Shown piece by piece: positions 39,401-59,900 of a stretch of 64,000 nt of DNA (positions are counted from its first letter, which is position 1; each line of letters starts with the position of its first letter). Source of the stretch: Lepisosteus oculatus. Its lineage: Eukaryota; Chordata; Actinopteri; Semionotiformes; Lepisosteidae. The stretch spans positions 11,965,275-12,029,274 of the forward strand of contig NC_090716.1 of the NCBI RefSeq assembly GCF_040954835.1. The letters run 5' to 3'. The position numbers were made by a program, and so were the translations under genes. The notes beneath the pieces are model-generated. The model saw only the letters and a program-made list of their open reading frames with translations, had not been told where the DNA came from and searched no databases.

Positions 39401-40385
39401 AGACTGGAAAAAGCTATCTGAAGCCAGTATCTTCCGGAGTTCTGTAAGCATAACATCGACATAATTGGTGAAATAATTCCTAATACAAAAGTAGTGTGCG
39501 ATGCACAATATGCACAGGATATCTCTCGGCAGACAATCAATATACTCTATTTGAAGCTGTTTTTTCAGTGCACTGCAAAACTTTGGCATACTTGTTGAAG
39601 TTATATTTAGGATTCTTTTGTATTTTAACATTTTTTTTTAGGTAATTAATTATAAATGCAATTTCAAACACAAGGCCTGAAGATTTTTCCCTGGCAAAAT
39701 GTAGGATTTTTGTAGTACACTCACTCAATAAATGATCTGAATATATTACTAAAGCATTCTCCTGTGACATGTGATCCATCTTTATTCTTTTTCTCCCCGA
39801 CAGATTGGCCGCGGTTCCTCTGCAAATGACGGGATGCAGTTTGTAAATGATGGTTACAAGAATGGTGATGATGCAAGCAGTGTTGATTCCAAATGCCCAG
39901 ACGAGGTTGACCACAATATATACGTAAATCTACAATCAAAAACCCAAGAGCTTCCCGAGCCTGTGAGCTTCTCGGCAGCTCCTGCTCTGGCCTCTGATCT
40001 GCTGGGAGATTCAAGCAGCCTGGCTGGGTCCGACAAAACAGAAAGTGAGAAAGAGGTCAAGCCCATCCTCACCAAGGAAAGAAGGAATGAAGAGGGGTAT
40101 AAGTCCGTCTGGTTCAAAGAGGACATTGATCCCAATGCTAAAGAGGAAGTAGTCATTATTCCAGACAACCCAGAGACCGAAGCTGTGGAAGATTATGAAT
40201 CCTTAGCTGGGGATGACAGTGACAAGGATCCTGAGTCTCCAACACCCCAAAGAAAAGCGTCCTTGGAAGATGCAGAGATTAAGTTTACCAAGACCTCCGC
40301 CGTCCGCTTCCAAGACCCCAAACCTCACAGTGGAGACAAATATAAATTGGACACTGACAACGAGGAAGACAACATATCTCTGTAA
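27430..40385 (+). CDS. cdhr5: cadherin-related family member 5 (mucin-like protocadherin)
   Basis: A 16-exon model encoding 820 residues (human 845). Exons: 27430-27517, 28334-28509, 28658-28717, 29740-29829, 31498-31584, 32104-32214, 32306-32491, 32954-33044, 33233-33330, 33555-33761, 34854-34967, 35352-35418, 36454-36618, 37635-37799, 39268-39443, 39804-40385. All join in frame with GT-AG ends. CDHR5 is a brush-border cadherin that pairs with CDHR2 across microvilli and anchors through the intermicrovillar adhesion complex. Residues 1-28 are a signal peptide. Cadherin repeats show calcium-site motifs such as VNEYPP (about 120), DRDGD (153), DIDNRPPWFLPC (227-238), AIDGDKG and ATDADF. Two Thr/Ser/Pro-rich exons follow (460-568), then a membrane segment (about 584-606) after YSPEDMAALG, and a cytoplasmic tail containing ILTKERRNEEGYKSVWFKED, nearly the human sequence. 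The tail ends NISL. Identification is very secure; the first exon and the use of both mucin exons are less so. Confidence 0.95.
28720..28770. repeat. imperfect TTG/TTA trinucleotide repeat
   Basis: A short, interrupted run of 'ttgttgttgtt' and 'attattattatt' immediately after the donor of cdhr5 exon 3. Confidence 0.8.
29285..29465. mobile_element. complete palindromic MITE-like element in a cdhr5 intron
   Basis: Two arms of roughly 85 bases are near-perfect reverse complements about a centre near 29380. The left arm reads 'gcaaaggaacaagtaatagg' through 'caacgtttcagccatggagc'; the right arm reads 'ggctccacggccgaaacgtt' through 'cagcatggaataaacctat'. It encodes nothing and can form a long hairpin in the cdhr5 pre-mRNA. 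Other copies are at 6366-6551, 10644-10736 and 15921-16004. Confidence 0.85.
29480..29700 (+). repeat. 3' fragment of a degenerate non-LTR retroelement
   Basis: The run 'tatggaatacccttcctcca' with 'acctttcaagagacaaat' and 'aaagactaaacttaaaac' matches a reverse-transcriptase-end or 3' UTR segment common in fish LINEs, followed by AT-rich sequence. It ends only about 40 bases before cdhr5 exon 4. Family not assigned. Confidence 0.5.
30110..31330 (+). mobile_element. Tc1/mariner transposon relic in a cdhr5 intron
   Basis: 'tggagagagttgcaaaccc', 'ggagacctgtctcaccgtgg', and especially 'atggtgggggtgtcgtggtc' followed by 'tggggctgtgttgctgcctc' correspond to the well-known middle of Tc1-type transposase genes. 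No long open frame remains, so the element is dead. It is interrupted around 30760-30970 by sequence of another kind. Confidence 0.75.
35932..36660 (+). repeat. tandem duplication unit, copy 1 (carries a mucin exon)
   Basis: This segment is repeated 1181 bases downstream with only a handful of substitutions. It contains roughly 520 bases of intron, the mucin-like exon and its donor. A further 50 bases upstream are also related but clearly more diverged. Confidence 0.97.
36454..36618 (+). CDS. cdhr5: cdhr5 mucin-like exon, copy 1
   Basis: A phase 1-1 exon of 165 bases encoding a Thr/Ser/Pro-rich stretch that includes TTALPTSEPTQTPDAT and SPWSPSPSSLLPTSG, with N-glycosylation sequons NAT and NST. 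It belongs to the O-glycosylated stalk between the cadherin repeats and the membrane. A second in-phase donor (after CTTCAG at 36606) would shorten it by four residues. Being symmetrical, it can be included or skipped without breaking the frame. Confidence 0.8.
37113..37842 (+). repeat. tandem duplication unit, copy 2
   Basis: Near-identical to 35932-36660. Visible differences include a T/G near the 'catcac(t/g)tcag' block, a T/C in 'gtcc(t/c)ccag', a G/A in the exon (NAT versus NTT), and a small change and indel around 'ctgctc(cg/tg)g' at the 3' edge. Confidence 0.97.
37635..37799 (+). CDS. cdhr5: cdhr5 mucin-like exon, copy 2
   Basis: Same length, phase and splice sites as copy 1, differing in the protein by one residue (Ala to Thr in the first sequon, NTT). 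Joined in tandem the two exons give about 110 residues of Thr/Ser/Pro-rich stalk. In human CDHR5 the stalk grew by repeats inside the coding sequence; here it grew by duplication of a whole exon with its upstream intron. Confidence 0.8.
37843..39267. other. cdhr5: last large cdhr5 intron, no other gene
   Basis: AT-rich intronic sequence between mucin exon copy 2 and the membrane exon. I see no third copy of the mucin exon and no recognisable mobile element. Confidence 0.5.
39268..39443 (+). CDS. cdhr5: cdhr5 transmembrane exon
   Basis: Encodes the juxtamembrane SPEDMAALGA motif, very close to human VDMAALGG, then the hydrophobic run TLAVLLILSMVIIGLLVF and the stop-transfer KIYKTKTDWKK. It starts in phase 1, as required by the upstream mucin exon, and ends in phase 0 into the cytoplasmic exon. 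Confidence 0.92.
39804..40385 (+). CDS. cdhr5: cdhr5 cytoplasmic tail exon
   Basis: Encodes 193 residues and the stop codon. The conserved block PILTKERRNEEGYKSVWF with an acidic follow-on (KEDIDPNAKEEVVIIPDNP) identifies the family. The rest is acidic and Ser-rich. The last residues, NISL, do not fit a class I PDZ ligand but have the hydrophobic-x-hydrophobic form of class II. As I recall it, the human tail ends DSYI, so the exact C-terminus is not conserved. Confidence 0.93.
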   Translation: MGRGSSANDGMQFVNDGYKNGDDASSVDSKCPDEVDHNIYVNLQSKTQELPEPVSFSAAPALASDLLGDSSSLAGSDKTESEKEVKPILTKERRNEEGYKSVWFKEDIDPNAKEEVVIIPDNPETEAVEDYESLAGDDSDKDPESPTPQRKASLEDAEIKFTKTSAVRFQDPKPHSGDKYKLDTDNEEDNISL

Positions 40386-41934
40386 AAGAGAAACTCTTCT
40401 TGTTGCATGAGAAACACACCTGCATTGCCATGATCTGTTATGAACTCTCAGGATTTCACTGCAATCAGCAGAAGTGTGATTAGAAATTCCGTTGCTCGTG
40501 AATGCTGCCTTCCATTTAATTTTTCTGAAAGTGATTTTAGAACTTTTCTCTTTGAAAGATTATTAACCATTTCAAAAAATTTGAAATGTGAATGTGAGAT
40601 TGATTTGTCAAAACGCCAGCAATGAGCTTTAAATTAGGTGAGTTTTTCCTTTTCACTTTTTTTTCCTTCCTTTTCCTACATGAGTGAAAGGAAATGAATA
40701 CACAGTACAATGAGAACTCAAGTTGTTATAAATCGAGACATTTCTAAATCAAGTGCCAAACGCACAGACTTAGACTGTCTTAGTTGTCTTTAAGCTAAAA
40801 ACTTCAAGCTTGCTCTCTCTAACATAGGAGTTGTAAGTAAATCTCAAGAGCTTCTTTTCATGATTTACTGAATGTGCGGAAATATTATTATTAATATATA
40901 ATATTATTTATATTACTGTATTAGATGATCTTCTAGTAGGTAATTTATCACCCACAAGTTTTTGAAAGATTCATAATTGTCAATAGCAATGTAAAAATTA
41001 ATGAACATTGGTGCACTTTAACTACTGTATATAAATGATATAATAGGGTAGTTAATTATACTCTACCCACTGTTTGTATTACAGTTTCTCATTAAACTTT
41101 GAATGCTTTGAAATAAGAAGACAAATACATATTGTCATAGCATATTATCAGCCCTAAACAAAATTGCTTACAGCAGTTTAAAAGAAATATAGAAGAATTT
41201 GATTGAAAAAAAAAGGTGTCTGTAGTGTGGTTGTCTATCCTGAGTTTCAGCTGCTGATCATGGTCTTGATCTCAACATGAGCACTGTAATAACAGCAACT
41301 GCAGTGCTACTTGTCACGTGCTATTTGCTTTTCATAAAAATAAACCTCATTAACTATAGCTGTGTGCTAAAAACAGCAGCAGAGTGACACATATCAGTGT
41401 ACCTTGACCACAATGGCAGAAGCTGTGTGCAATATAGTTATGAATCAGTAGCCCTTCTATAGCTATGTCAGGATCAGTGCAGTGTGTCAAATGCAGTGTG
41501 ATCTGTCATATTGTAACTCACTAAAACCAAACGGGCAGAGTGTGAGGTCTGTCTCGGGATCTGCTAGTTAACACTAGAGATGGGATTCAAATCTACACTT
41601 TGTTGCTGTAAGATGACTATAAAAAGATTTAAAAAAAAACAATAGTGAGGCACTCTGTGCCACTACTCAGTTATGGAAAACAAAGCTCTGTGTGTTTCAC
41701 ATTTTGTTTTATAACCAACCACATTTGCTTTAGGATTACAGTTAAAGAAGAAGCCGCATGGGAACTGGTGCAGGGTTTACCACATAAGGTTAATAGTTAA
41801 TTCACACATTTCTTTTCATTATATTTGTGAAAGGACCTCTTTAAAAAGGTCTCTGATAAGGAGAGGAGTTAAGACTTTTATTGTACTGTGGAAATGTCAT
41901 GTATTGCAAATTAAACACCACTCTGTGCAATAAA
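40386..41934 (+). other. cdhr5: 3' untranslated region of cdhr5 and flank
   Basis: Non-coding. Candidate AATAAA signals are at 41339-41344 and 41929-41934; which one is used cannot be told from the sequence. Short runs of AT-rich repeats lie around 40885-41050. Confidence 0.45.
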
Positions 41935-43519
41935 ATATCAATTTTCAATAACTGCTTAGTATAAAATGGGGATGTTGATGTTGTGAGCTTGAGTCGAACA
42001 TGGCAGACAATCTTACTTTATTGATTAAATCACTGTTGCAATGGTTGCTAGATACTATTAAATGGGGGCAAAAGCAAGTCACACACACAGAGGAAAACTT
42101 AGACTCCAATTAATCTAGACAACATGGCCTATGTGGCCATGGGGAGAAAAAGTAAGCTGCTGGGCAGACGTGTGCTGTGGTTCAGTTTAAAGAAAGCTGA
42201 TATGAGCCGTTAGGGACAGACTAATGTTGCTAGTCATTGCAACAGAGTACATTTCTCTTTGGCATGAGACAGATTAAGGAGAGAGCTTCCAACTGGCTGC
42301 TGTGTCAGGGGCAAAGGTTCTTATTAAGAATCAGTGTCCTGTCCCTGGCTCCACAGGATAAGACAGATCATTTTCTTACTCTGTAATAATCTTAGGGGGG
42401 GAATAAATGAGTGAACATGAATGCTTCAATACAGGCTGTTACATGTGAGTAGGGCTAAGTGACGGGCAGGTAAAAAGGAGGACTGAAGCAATTTTCCCTG
42501 AAGCTGATTGATAGATCTAGGATCCTAGAGGGGGTGTGAAAGATAAGCATAGACCACACAAAATGTAAAAAAGTAAGACAACATCCTGGCAGCATTGTGA
42601 TTAATGATGTGTGTAAGTGTCCCAGATAAAGCCTGAATGACAAGCCCAATAGGAAACACCTCGATACGTATTTTCCTTCTTGTTTTCTTCTAGTGATGCT
42701 ATAGACGTTAACCAAAAAAAGTGATTAAATTGAGAGCACCTTCAGTTCTTTTCTGAAAAGTTTAAAACGTAAACTGAGCTGTTGGGCTACAGGGAGAAGT
42801 GAAAAATTATCACTGTAAAGAGAAGATATCATTCAGTTTTGCCGTTCTTGGAATAAGTTCTGTTTCACTATAGTATCATAGCCCCAGGTATTAATTCCCC
42901 TTGACCCCTTCCTCCTGCTAGTAGAAACTTCAGAGCAGTTGATCAAACATAAGCTGTATGTCTTTGGGAGTGAACCAGAGCACCTGGTGAAAACCCACAT
43001 GGGCAAGTGGAGAACATGCAGGTTCCACAGGAAGTCAGAAGAGGGTCCTGGGTTAGTGAGGCAGTAGTGTTGACTACTACTTCATTATGCCTCCCTATCC
43101 AGCACTGAACCAGTTATCCTGATTCTGCTCTAGTGTTAAAACCAGAGAAAAGGGATTGTTTAAATTGTTCTTAAGCTAAATAAATTAGATTGTGCTCTAG
43201 ATGTTCACTTGAGCTCTACATTAGGCAAATCTAAACTTCACTATATTTTGTCTTCAAAGGTTTTCTTGAGGGAACAGAAAGGATTGAGGTTTGTTTCAGA
43301 AAATAATCTTCTAATTGAGACTTGGCACTAAGGCAAACTAAGTTAGGTCTTTTGCCTAAGATGGACATGATCTAGATCTTCACTTCAGTAGTGTTTCTTA
43401 GAACAAGAGAAGGGTATTGCTTTGTTGTGCCAATTCTCAAGTCGGATGGGGACATTTTCAGCTACAGGAAATGTACACACTTTCCAACAGCAAAAAAAAC
43501 TTATCAGCAGCTAGTGGTT
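41935..43519. other. convergent intergenic region between cdhr5 and ctsd
   Basis: No gene recognised. A partial copy of the dispersed repeat at 5757-6103 is seen at about 42950-43095 ('tgggagtgaaccagagcacc', 'gtggagaacatgcaggttcc'). Confidence 0.5.
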
Positions 43520-43525
43520 TTTATT
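43520..43525 (-). terminator. ctsd: candidate polyadenylation signal of ctsd
   Basis: TTTATT on the plus strand reads AATAAA on the minus strand, about 490 bases beyond the ctsd stop codon. Plausible, not proven. Confidence 0.35.
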
Positions 43526-44010
43526 TTAGTTATGTTTACAAATGGTCTAACTGGTACCCTGCACTTTTTAGTTTCCATATTTCAAAAATATCACGTGAAC
43601 AAAGCCGACACACACTAAGTTCATTTTCAATTTATGGAAACAAATTCTCACATAAAAAGGCTGTGGTTCTGAGACATATTTAAAAAAATGTAACAAAAAG
43701 CAAGTGAACTGGCAGTTACTAAAAAGTACCTTTTTTAAAAAAATACACACATTAAAACAAAATTGTTCATGTCGTCACATCAGATTAAATATTCTGCCAG
43801 ATACCACAAAGCATGTAGTCTTAATTTTTCAACTTAAAATTTGATCATTTGTTATTTACTGAAAAATATCAGCTGATGAGTAATTAGGCTCTAAGCCCTT
43901 AAATCTAAATAAATGCATTGCTACCTGATACAACGGAACCCATATTTGTGCAATAACCTTAGTACGTTTCTCCTTTCCCTAGAGATTGTCAAATTTAACT
44001 ACTTCTATAA

Positions 44011-53466
<9,456 letters not shown>

Positions 53467-53597
53467 TTTATTGTTGCAGCGATCAGGACATGCAGCGTAT
53501 CGTTAGGCTCCCTATTATGGATATGAACAATGACCAAGCAGTTCACCCGAGTTTTTATTAACACAGCACCTCCGTCAGCTGACTCCAGTGCAGAATG

Positions 53598-53607
53598 ATC
53601 ATGTGAC
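53598..53607 (-). promoter_or_regulatory. ctsd: CLEAR/TFEB-like E-box upstream of ctsd
   Basis: On the minus strand GTCACATGAT, 132-141 bases upstream of the start codon, matches eight of ten positions of the lysosomal-gene CLEAR element GTCACGTGAC and contains a CANNTG E-box. TFEB/MiT factors are known to control cathepsin D, so function is plausible, but the match is imperfect. Confidence 0.4.
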
Positions 53608-53699
53608 GAAACAGCGCCCTCATACACAACACAACCACAGCGGAACAGACAGACAAGGCACATACTGTACTGTATGCCAGCTGAAAGGCTGGCCTGCAT

Positions 53700-54469
53700 C
53701 AGTCGCTTACTTAGTCAAAATAGGGTTTTCCCTTCACAATTTATGAAGTATAAAGCTATTTATAGATGAACTATTGGGTATTCAATTGCATTTGTCTCGT
53801 TAGCGGTCAGAAAATATACAAATATCGATTAAAGGAGAAAATATGTGCCACTAAAACTGTCATGTTTGCAACGTTATCAAGCCAAGGAGATTAGTTAAGA
53901 AGAATGACCCACTTTTGTATTAAGAGTTTCTAGTTTATTCGAAAAATCCTGTAATTCAAAAGCATACCTGATCTAAATATTTTAATCGGTGAAATAAGGT
54001 TTTTTGTAATCGTCCAGAACTGCAAGTCATGTTTCTCAACAATGATTCTGATGACAAAGCCAAATGAACACATGACAGTTTAAGTACAAAACCAATTTTG
54101 CTAAGTTGTTTCTTTTTAAGTTCACTCTGCAGTTCCCACACTTTTTTACTGTTCAAAAGTAGATTTTCAATTTAACCTGAATTTGTACTTTTACTACATC
54201 CTTTGAAATTGAGGCTATAACCCTAAACGGTCCTACCCCCACCCCTGACACACACATGCATTATTAACCACGGGAAATTTCCATCTCATTTCATGAGTGC
54301 TTGTTTAAACCTAGGATAAATGGTCATACTTTAGTGTTGAAGCTGCAAAATTACACATCATAAAAAGATAACATAAAAATATATGAAACTTTTAATTGTT
54401 TTCAATGTGTATCAGTATATTCGGACATGACTGGATTTGTACTATATTAGAAATGAACTTTATATAATA
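53700..54469. other. intergenic region upstream of ctsd
   Basis: No gene recognised between the ctsd promoter and the repeat at 54470. Confidence 0.5.
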
Positions 54470-54830
54470 TAATTCCACCACCCAGATGATGCAAATGCAG
54501 GCATAGTGCGCCAGTACACTCACTGCACATTAGCGAACAGTGAGGAGGAGAACACAGTGATGGAGGCCATTAGTAGCAAGGCCAGTGGGAAATGGATAAT
54601 ACCTCTCCGCTTTATCTGTGTTCAAGAAATTCCCTGGGATTTTTAATGACAACAGAGATTTAGGTTTTACATCTCATCCAGAGGACAGTGCCTTTTTACA
54701 GTATGGTGTCCCCATCACTACACTGGGGCATTAAGACCCACACAGACTGCAGGTTGAGTGCCCCCTACTGGCCCCACTAACACCTCTGCCAGCAGCCATC
54801 TTAACTTTCCCAGGAGGTCTCCCATAGGTT
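54470..54830 (+). repeat. dispersed repeat of the 17325-17830 type, copy 2
   Basis: Blocks in the same order as copy 1 ('catagtgcgccagtacactc', 'ccctgggatttttaatga', 'tacactggggcattaagacc', 'cccaggaggtctcccata'), with many substitutions and a missing head. An older insertion of the same family. Confidence 0.75.
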
Positions 54831-56991
54831 TGCATAAACAAGGTTAACCATATTTAGTGCGTTGAGTTTTGTTACATTGTTTGCATCAATGGATGCCAAT
54901 ACATATGGCTGTTTTTGGTAAAAGAAGTGTACTACTGAGCCTAAATTATTTAGGTTTTTGTCTAAATACAGTCTTATCATGTCTTAAGAACTGCATGGAC
55001 AGTTTTTAGGGGAGATATTCAGGAAGGAAGACCTTCTCCAAAGTCACCTGCTGCCTCTTCTATATAAATAACAGATATCAGACTCTCCTTCCCAGAATTC
55101 CCTGCTCAGCCACCCTCTACCAACTAAATGTTCATCAACAATCTTGCTCTGTAGGGATACCTAGCCTCCTCATTCACAGAACTGTTTTCATCCCTGTATC
55201 GAAGGGAATTAAAGCTAAAGTAAGCTGTAGTATTCACAATGCATAACTCCACAGGGTCTGTATATCTCTCCTGAAATATCAGTTAAATAAAAGCCATTTC
55301 CCTAAATACTTAATCACATGTAAAAAACACAGAAGTGTGACTCCAGACCTTTCAGTCCTCATCTGACTGTTTTATTAGTTTTTTTTCAGCAGAACTAAAT
55401 CATATGATTGTTTAGAAATGCAATTTTGCAATTTGTTTTAGCTGTGTCATACTCTGTTGAATCTACAAATTTGCATGGATTATGTAACTTATCATTATGA
55501 ACAAAAATAGGAAGAAAAATGTAACATTTCAAGTAATATTTCTATTGACATTGACAAGCTTGAGGACCATTTTTTCATGTGTATATTTATGAATATATTT
55601 ATTATATAAATGAATGTATTTATTCACTGAAATAAGAATGACTTATATTATGCACATTTCAGCACTCCAACTAAAAACCATCGAACATAGTAATAATGTC
55701 AATAGTATTTCATTTTTTGTACGTTTGTGAAAACTGAACTGGACAAAGTATTTTTATTGAAACCGTAAAAGTAGTGATTATTGTGGAGGTGGAAGAGATT
55801 CAAAATTGAGAATGAAACAAAAAGCAGTAAGCTTGGAAACACTAACATCGCAGGATGGTAATCCTGGTAACAGTTTTTCGTAACAGGCACCAGATAATAA
55901 TAAAAAATAAAATTACACCTCTAGTGTGAAAGCAAATCTGTAAAAACAATGCAAGGAAATATCAGCATAAAAACCTTTTTACAAGTCTTCTATGATCAGG
56001 CTATAGTAAGGTGTCATTTTCTGGAATATGTACAAATAATATAAAACCACAGAAAATACCAATATACATAATTAATGACAAACTGTGTTCTCCATTGGCA
56101 GCTAACTGCAACCAGGATTCTAAGCCATAGTAAGGAATGAAACTGATAAAACATTATATTGTTTTCATCTGCAGGTGTGAGTGAGATGCTGGACCCAGAA
56201 GCAATAATATGAAAAAAAAAATTCACAATAGTTTAAATCACTATTTATATACAGAATTGGGATAATTTAATCCCTGTTCAATGTCTTCAATCTGAAAGGC
56301 TTTGGCTTTATGTATTATGGATTGTGCACTTGCAGTCGGAGGCATCTCAGAAAATTCCAAAACATCTTATATAATATTTCTCCTTTGCTTTGGCTCCAGT
56401 TAGAATGAAAGACTGTACAAAACCCAGTAAAATGACACTCCACATTGGCACTTTGTTGTGAGGTAACATGCAAATTGTTTAACAATGAGTTCTTTGTGTA
56501 GATAACATCTTCCAAAGTTAAGGAATTACAGTGTGTTAACATGAATAACTTACAAAAACACAATATTTACCTTCAAAAAGCAGTCTGCAGTATTCAGAGT
56601 TTTCAAGGCATGACATTTATAATATGGACTTAATGATAATAAGATCTTGGAAACTTGGGAGAAATTTAGTACTTCTAAAGAAATACTTTGAAATTCACTT
56701 TGTGAATAGATTTTAAAAACAAACAGCAGCTACAGTTTTTTTTTATCAAAACAAGCTGAATATATTTCAGTTCATCCCATGCCATAATCATATTATCCGT
56801 GATCATATAATCATTTAAGCATGCACAGCTCCAAGAGAAGCAAGTGTGTTATATTTTAACCCTTAGTCCCATTTGGTGCTCATTGTTAGGAAGCTGGTGC
56901 CCGTGTTTCTGACTCTAGAAAGGATGCGAATGAGAGGCTGCAGTCAGGTGTTCAACCTACTCATCTGTAGCTTAATAATACAAGAAAACCA
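54831..56991. other. intergenic region, 3' flank of the NT5C1-like gene
   Basis: AT-rich, no exon recognised. The 3' untranslated region of the minus-strand gene at 56992 must lie in the right-hand part, but no single polyadenylation signal stands out. Confidence 0.45.
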
Positions 56992-59900
56992 TCAGAAATC
57001 TTCTTGGTCTTTCTGCAAGCTCTGCAGACCAGGAGAATAAAGTATGTGAGGCTGAATTTGGGCCAGAATAGGTCCTTCTGGGGCTCCAACCAGGAAAAAA
57101 GCTTCATCCACCTCCAGTCCCCAGCCGCGAAGTGACTGTATTACCTTGGAGCTCACTTCCTTATTGCTCCGGGCTGTCATCAAATAGGTACATAAGGGGC
57201 TGCTGTCTCGGCCAAACTTCCTTCTCATCTCCCCAATTAGTCCTGCAAACTCTTTCATTGCCCCCTGAAAAAAATAACAGTATAAAACGGTATAAAAATA
57301 ACAGTGTTTCATCTCCAGCAGCAATAACAATTCAATGTTATCGATAATACTGTCAAATCTGCTGTACCCTGCATTAGGACTTCTTCTCCCTTATCCTGAT
57401 TTATCAAGACAGTTATAAACCACTTATCAGAAAAAAAATCAATTAGGGAAACTTTTAAAGTATGACTACTCCTGAAAAATTAAAAGAAGCATTGCTGGGC
57501 GAAAATCCGATTGTAGAAAAGCTACAAAACCCTTGATAATATAACATAACGCCTTTAAGTCGATCTTACATATTATAATGAGTACTTCTGTACCTTTGCT
57601 GCAGTTGCATTCTGAAGCTCCTTCTTGGAGTCCACAGGTTCAGCGAGCTCTCCTCCCCTCAGCCCGAGCTCTGCGCTGTTTGAGAGCACATCGTCCCCAG
57701 TGAAGAGGATCCTCAGCTGGTCTGTGGGTGCCTGGGCATCCTGCCTGAACAGGAGAGCTGCTGGAATTCCTGAAGTATACACGACAATGCAGAAAAGTGG
57801 AACTTCTGTTTTGTCTACAATTATGATATACAGTACAAGCATTCTGTAGAGTTAAAGAGTGCTAACATTCTTTTATCCATGACAAACATGTATTTTCTAT
57901 ATCTGGAATCAGTTTAGAAGGCAGTTAGGTCGAATGTTGCTCTCTTACCTTTCTTTAGTTCTCATATCTCTATTAACTTAAGACTTGCTGCCCACAATCT
58001 CGATGTTGTAGGAAGTGTTTCCACATGTTATAATAGCAGAAAACAAGTGAAATATTTGATTAAATTGTTGATTCTTATAAAATTGTGTTGTATTTCCTGA
58101 TTGTCAATGATGTTGAAGATGTTTCACCATAGTTTATTCACACACTCTTTTTAAATCACATGGTAATTGAATATAACTCAACTAAATACCGTGAATCAAA
58201 CAAGACATTAATGATGTTAAAATGTATCCACAACATTTTACTTTAAACATAACTGACCATGAAACAGTCATTCCATGAATGATATAGCTGGATAAAATAT
58301 TATCAGTGGCTATTTCACACAAAGAATGTGAAGGAAAATAATTAGAACCCAAGTATAGTAAAGCAGTTGTGCAAAATTGCAATAAAGGAACTGGGTACAT
58401 TGGGTAATGAAACATTTTATAGAGAGTCTGTATTCCTTTACATTATAACATTATAATTTATAAAGATTGACACTTTTTATCATAACACTTTCCATATGAA
58501 GATGGATGGAGAGATAGAAACATCATGTGCTTGATTTCACGTGATATAAGACAGCATTTTTCGTCACAAGATACACAACTTTGGTATATGCTTTTTTTTT
58601 GCATTAGGTACAGCTACCCGTCACCCTGAGCAGGTGGACATACCTTTCTTCAGAGTCTTGCAAACATTGGTCTTATCTGTTGACAGGAACAACTTCACAT
58701 TGTTTGACTGCAGGTGGTCTACAAAATCATCATTACGGAAAAAGCAAAATCTGCTGATGTCCAAACCTGGAAGAGAATAATCACATATCAGCCTTTAACA
58801 GGCAGAAAGAACAGACCTGGAATCTATACCTAAATTAGGTAATGGCTGTGGCTGGCTTAAAAAAAGCTACAGTAATAAGTTCTTTTTCTTCCACATTCTA
58901 AAGACATGCCATCTATGTTAATCAGTGTCATTAAATCATCTCTGTGTACTTGTGTGTGTATCATACACAAAGCAGGTTTCTTGTTCAGGGTGTTGGTCAT
59001 CCTGTCTGGTACCATGTTCTTCCGAGATCGTCCCAGTAAGGATCGTGTGAACTCTAAGTGGCTTTCTGATAATGGACAGATGATAAATCTCAGTCAATTT
59101 ATTTATCTGACAGTTTTGTCCAAGAGGACACTGCAAGGTATGTATCTCTCTACAGAGCCTGAATGTGCAGAATTCAAATGTAGTGCTGTGAAGTCATGCT
59201 AAACCAGCTGCTGAATCTTCCCAGAAATGGGCCTGCGAAATTGATATTCTTGTCTTTAACTAGGTGACCAAGTGAGTATATGTCTCACTTACCATAATGC
59301 TTTGCACTGTTGACTAGCTGCGTGCGGATTTGGGGTCTGTTATCAGATACAAGGATCACATCAAATAAATGTGTTTCATCAGGATTTTTCTCCAGCAGTT
59401 TCCTGTTAACCATCTCAGCTGCCTTCACAAGACAGATGAGTCAGAGTCAAGACACACTGCCTCACGGACCATTTGTACTGTATATTCCTGAGACTGATTC
59501 AACCACTGGATTTCTTTTCTTAATTTAAGCTTTTAGCATTTCTTAATTTATTTGCATCTATTTTAGTTTCAGTTAGCAGTTATCAAAATCCTGGGCAACA
59601 TTTACAAAGATTAAATTTATTCTATCTTGGGTATCACATCATATAACAAAGCAAAGCAGTCCAATAGATCAGCAAATTAGATTTATTGAAAGTGCATTTT
59701 TTTCTATACACTTTCCATTTATTTTTCGTAGTACATCTTACCAGATAATAATATTTTATATCTAAATTACACTTGAGGAAATCAATGCAAACTATTTTAC
59801 CATCCTTAAAATGAAGCTAAAGTGCCTGAATGCAGTATTAATTTATTTGTCCTAAAAGGTACATGTACATTTAGCATAACAATACTGGTATTACTGTAAA

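Noticed and set aside
39537-40168. Long minus-strand frames opposite the last cdhr5 exons
   Set aside because: They are antisense shadows of the cytoplasmic exon, whose sense frame carries the conserved family block.
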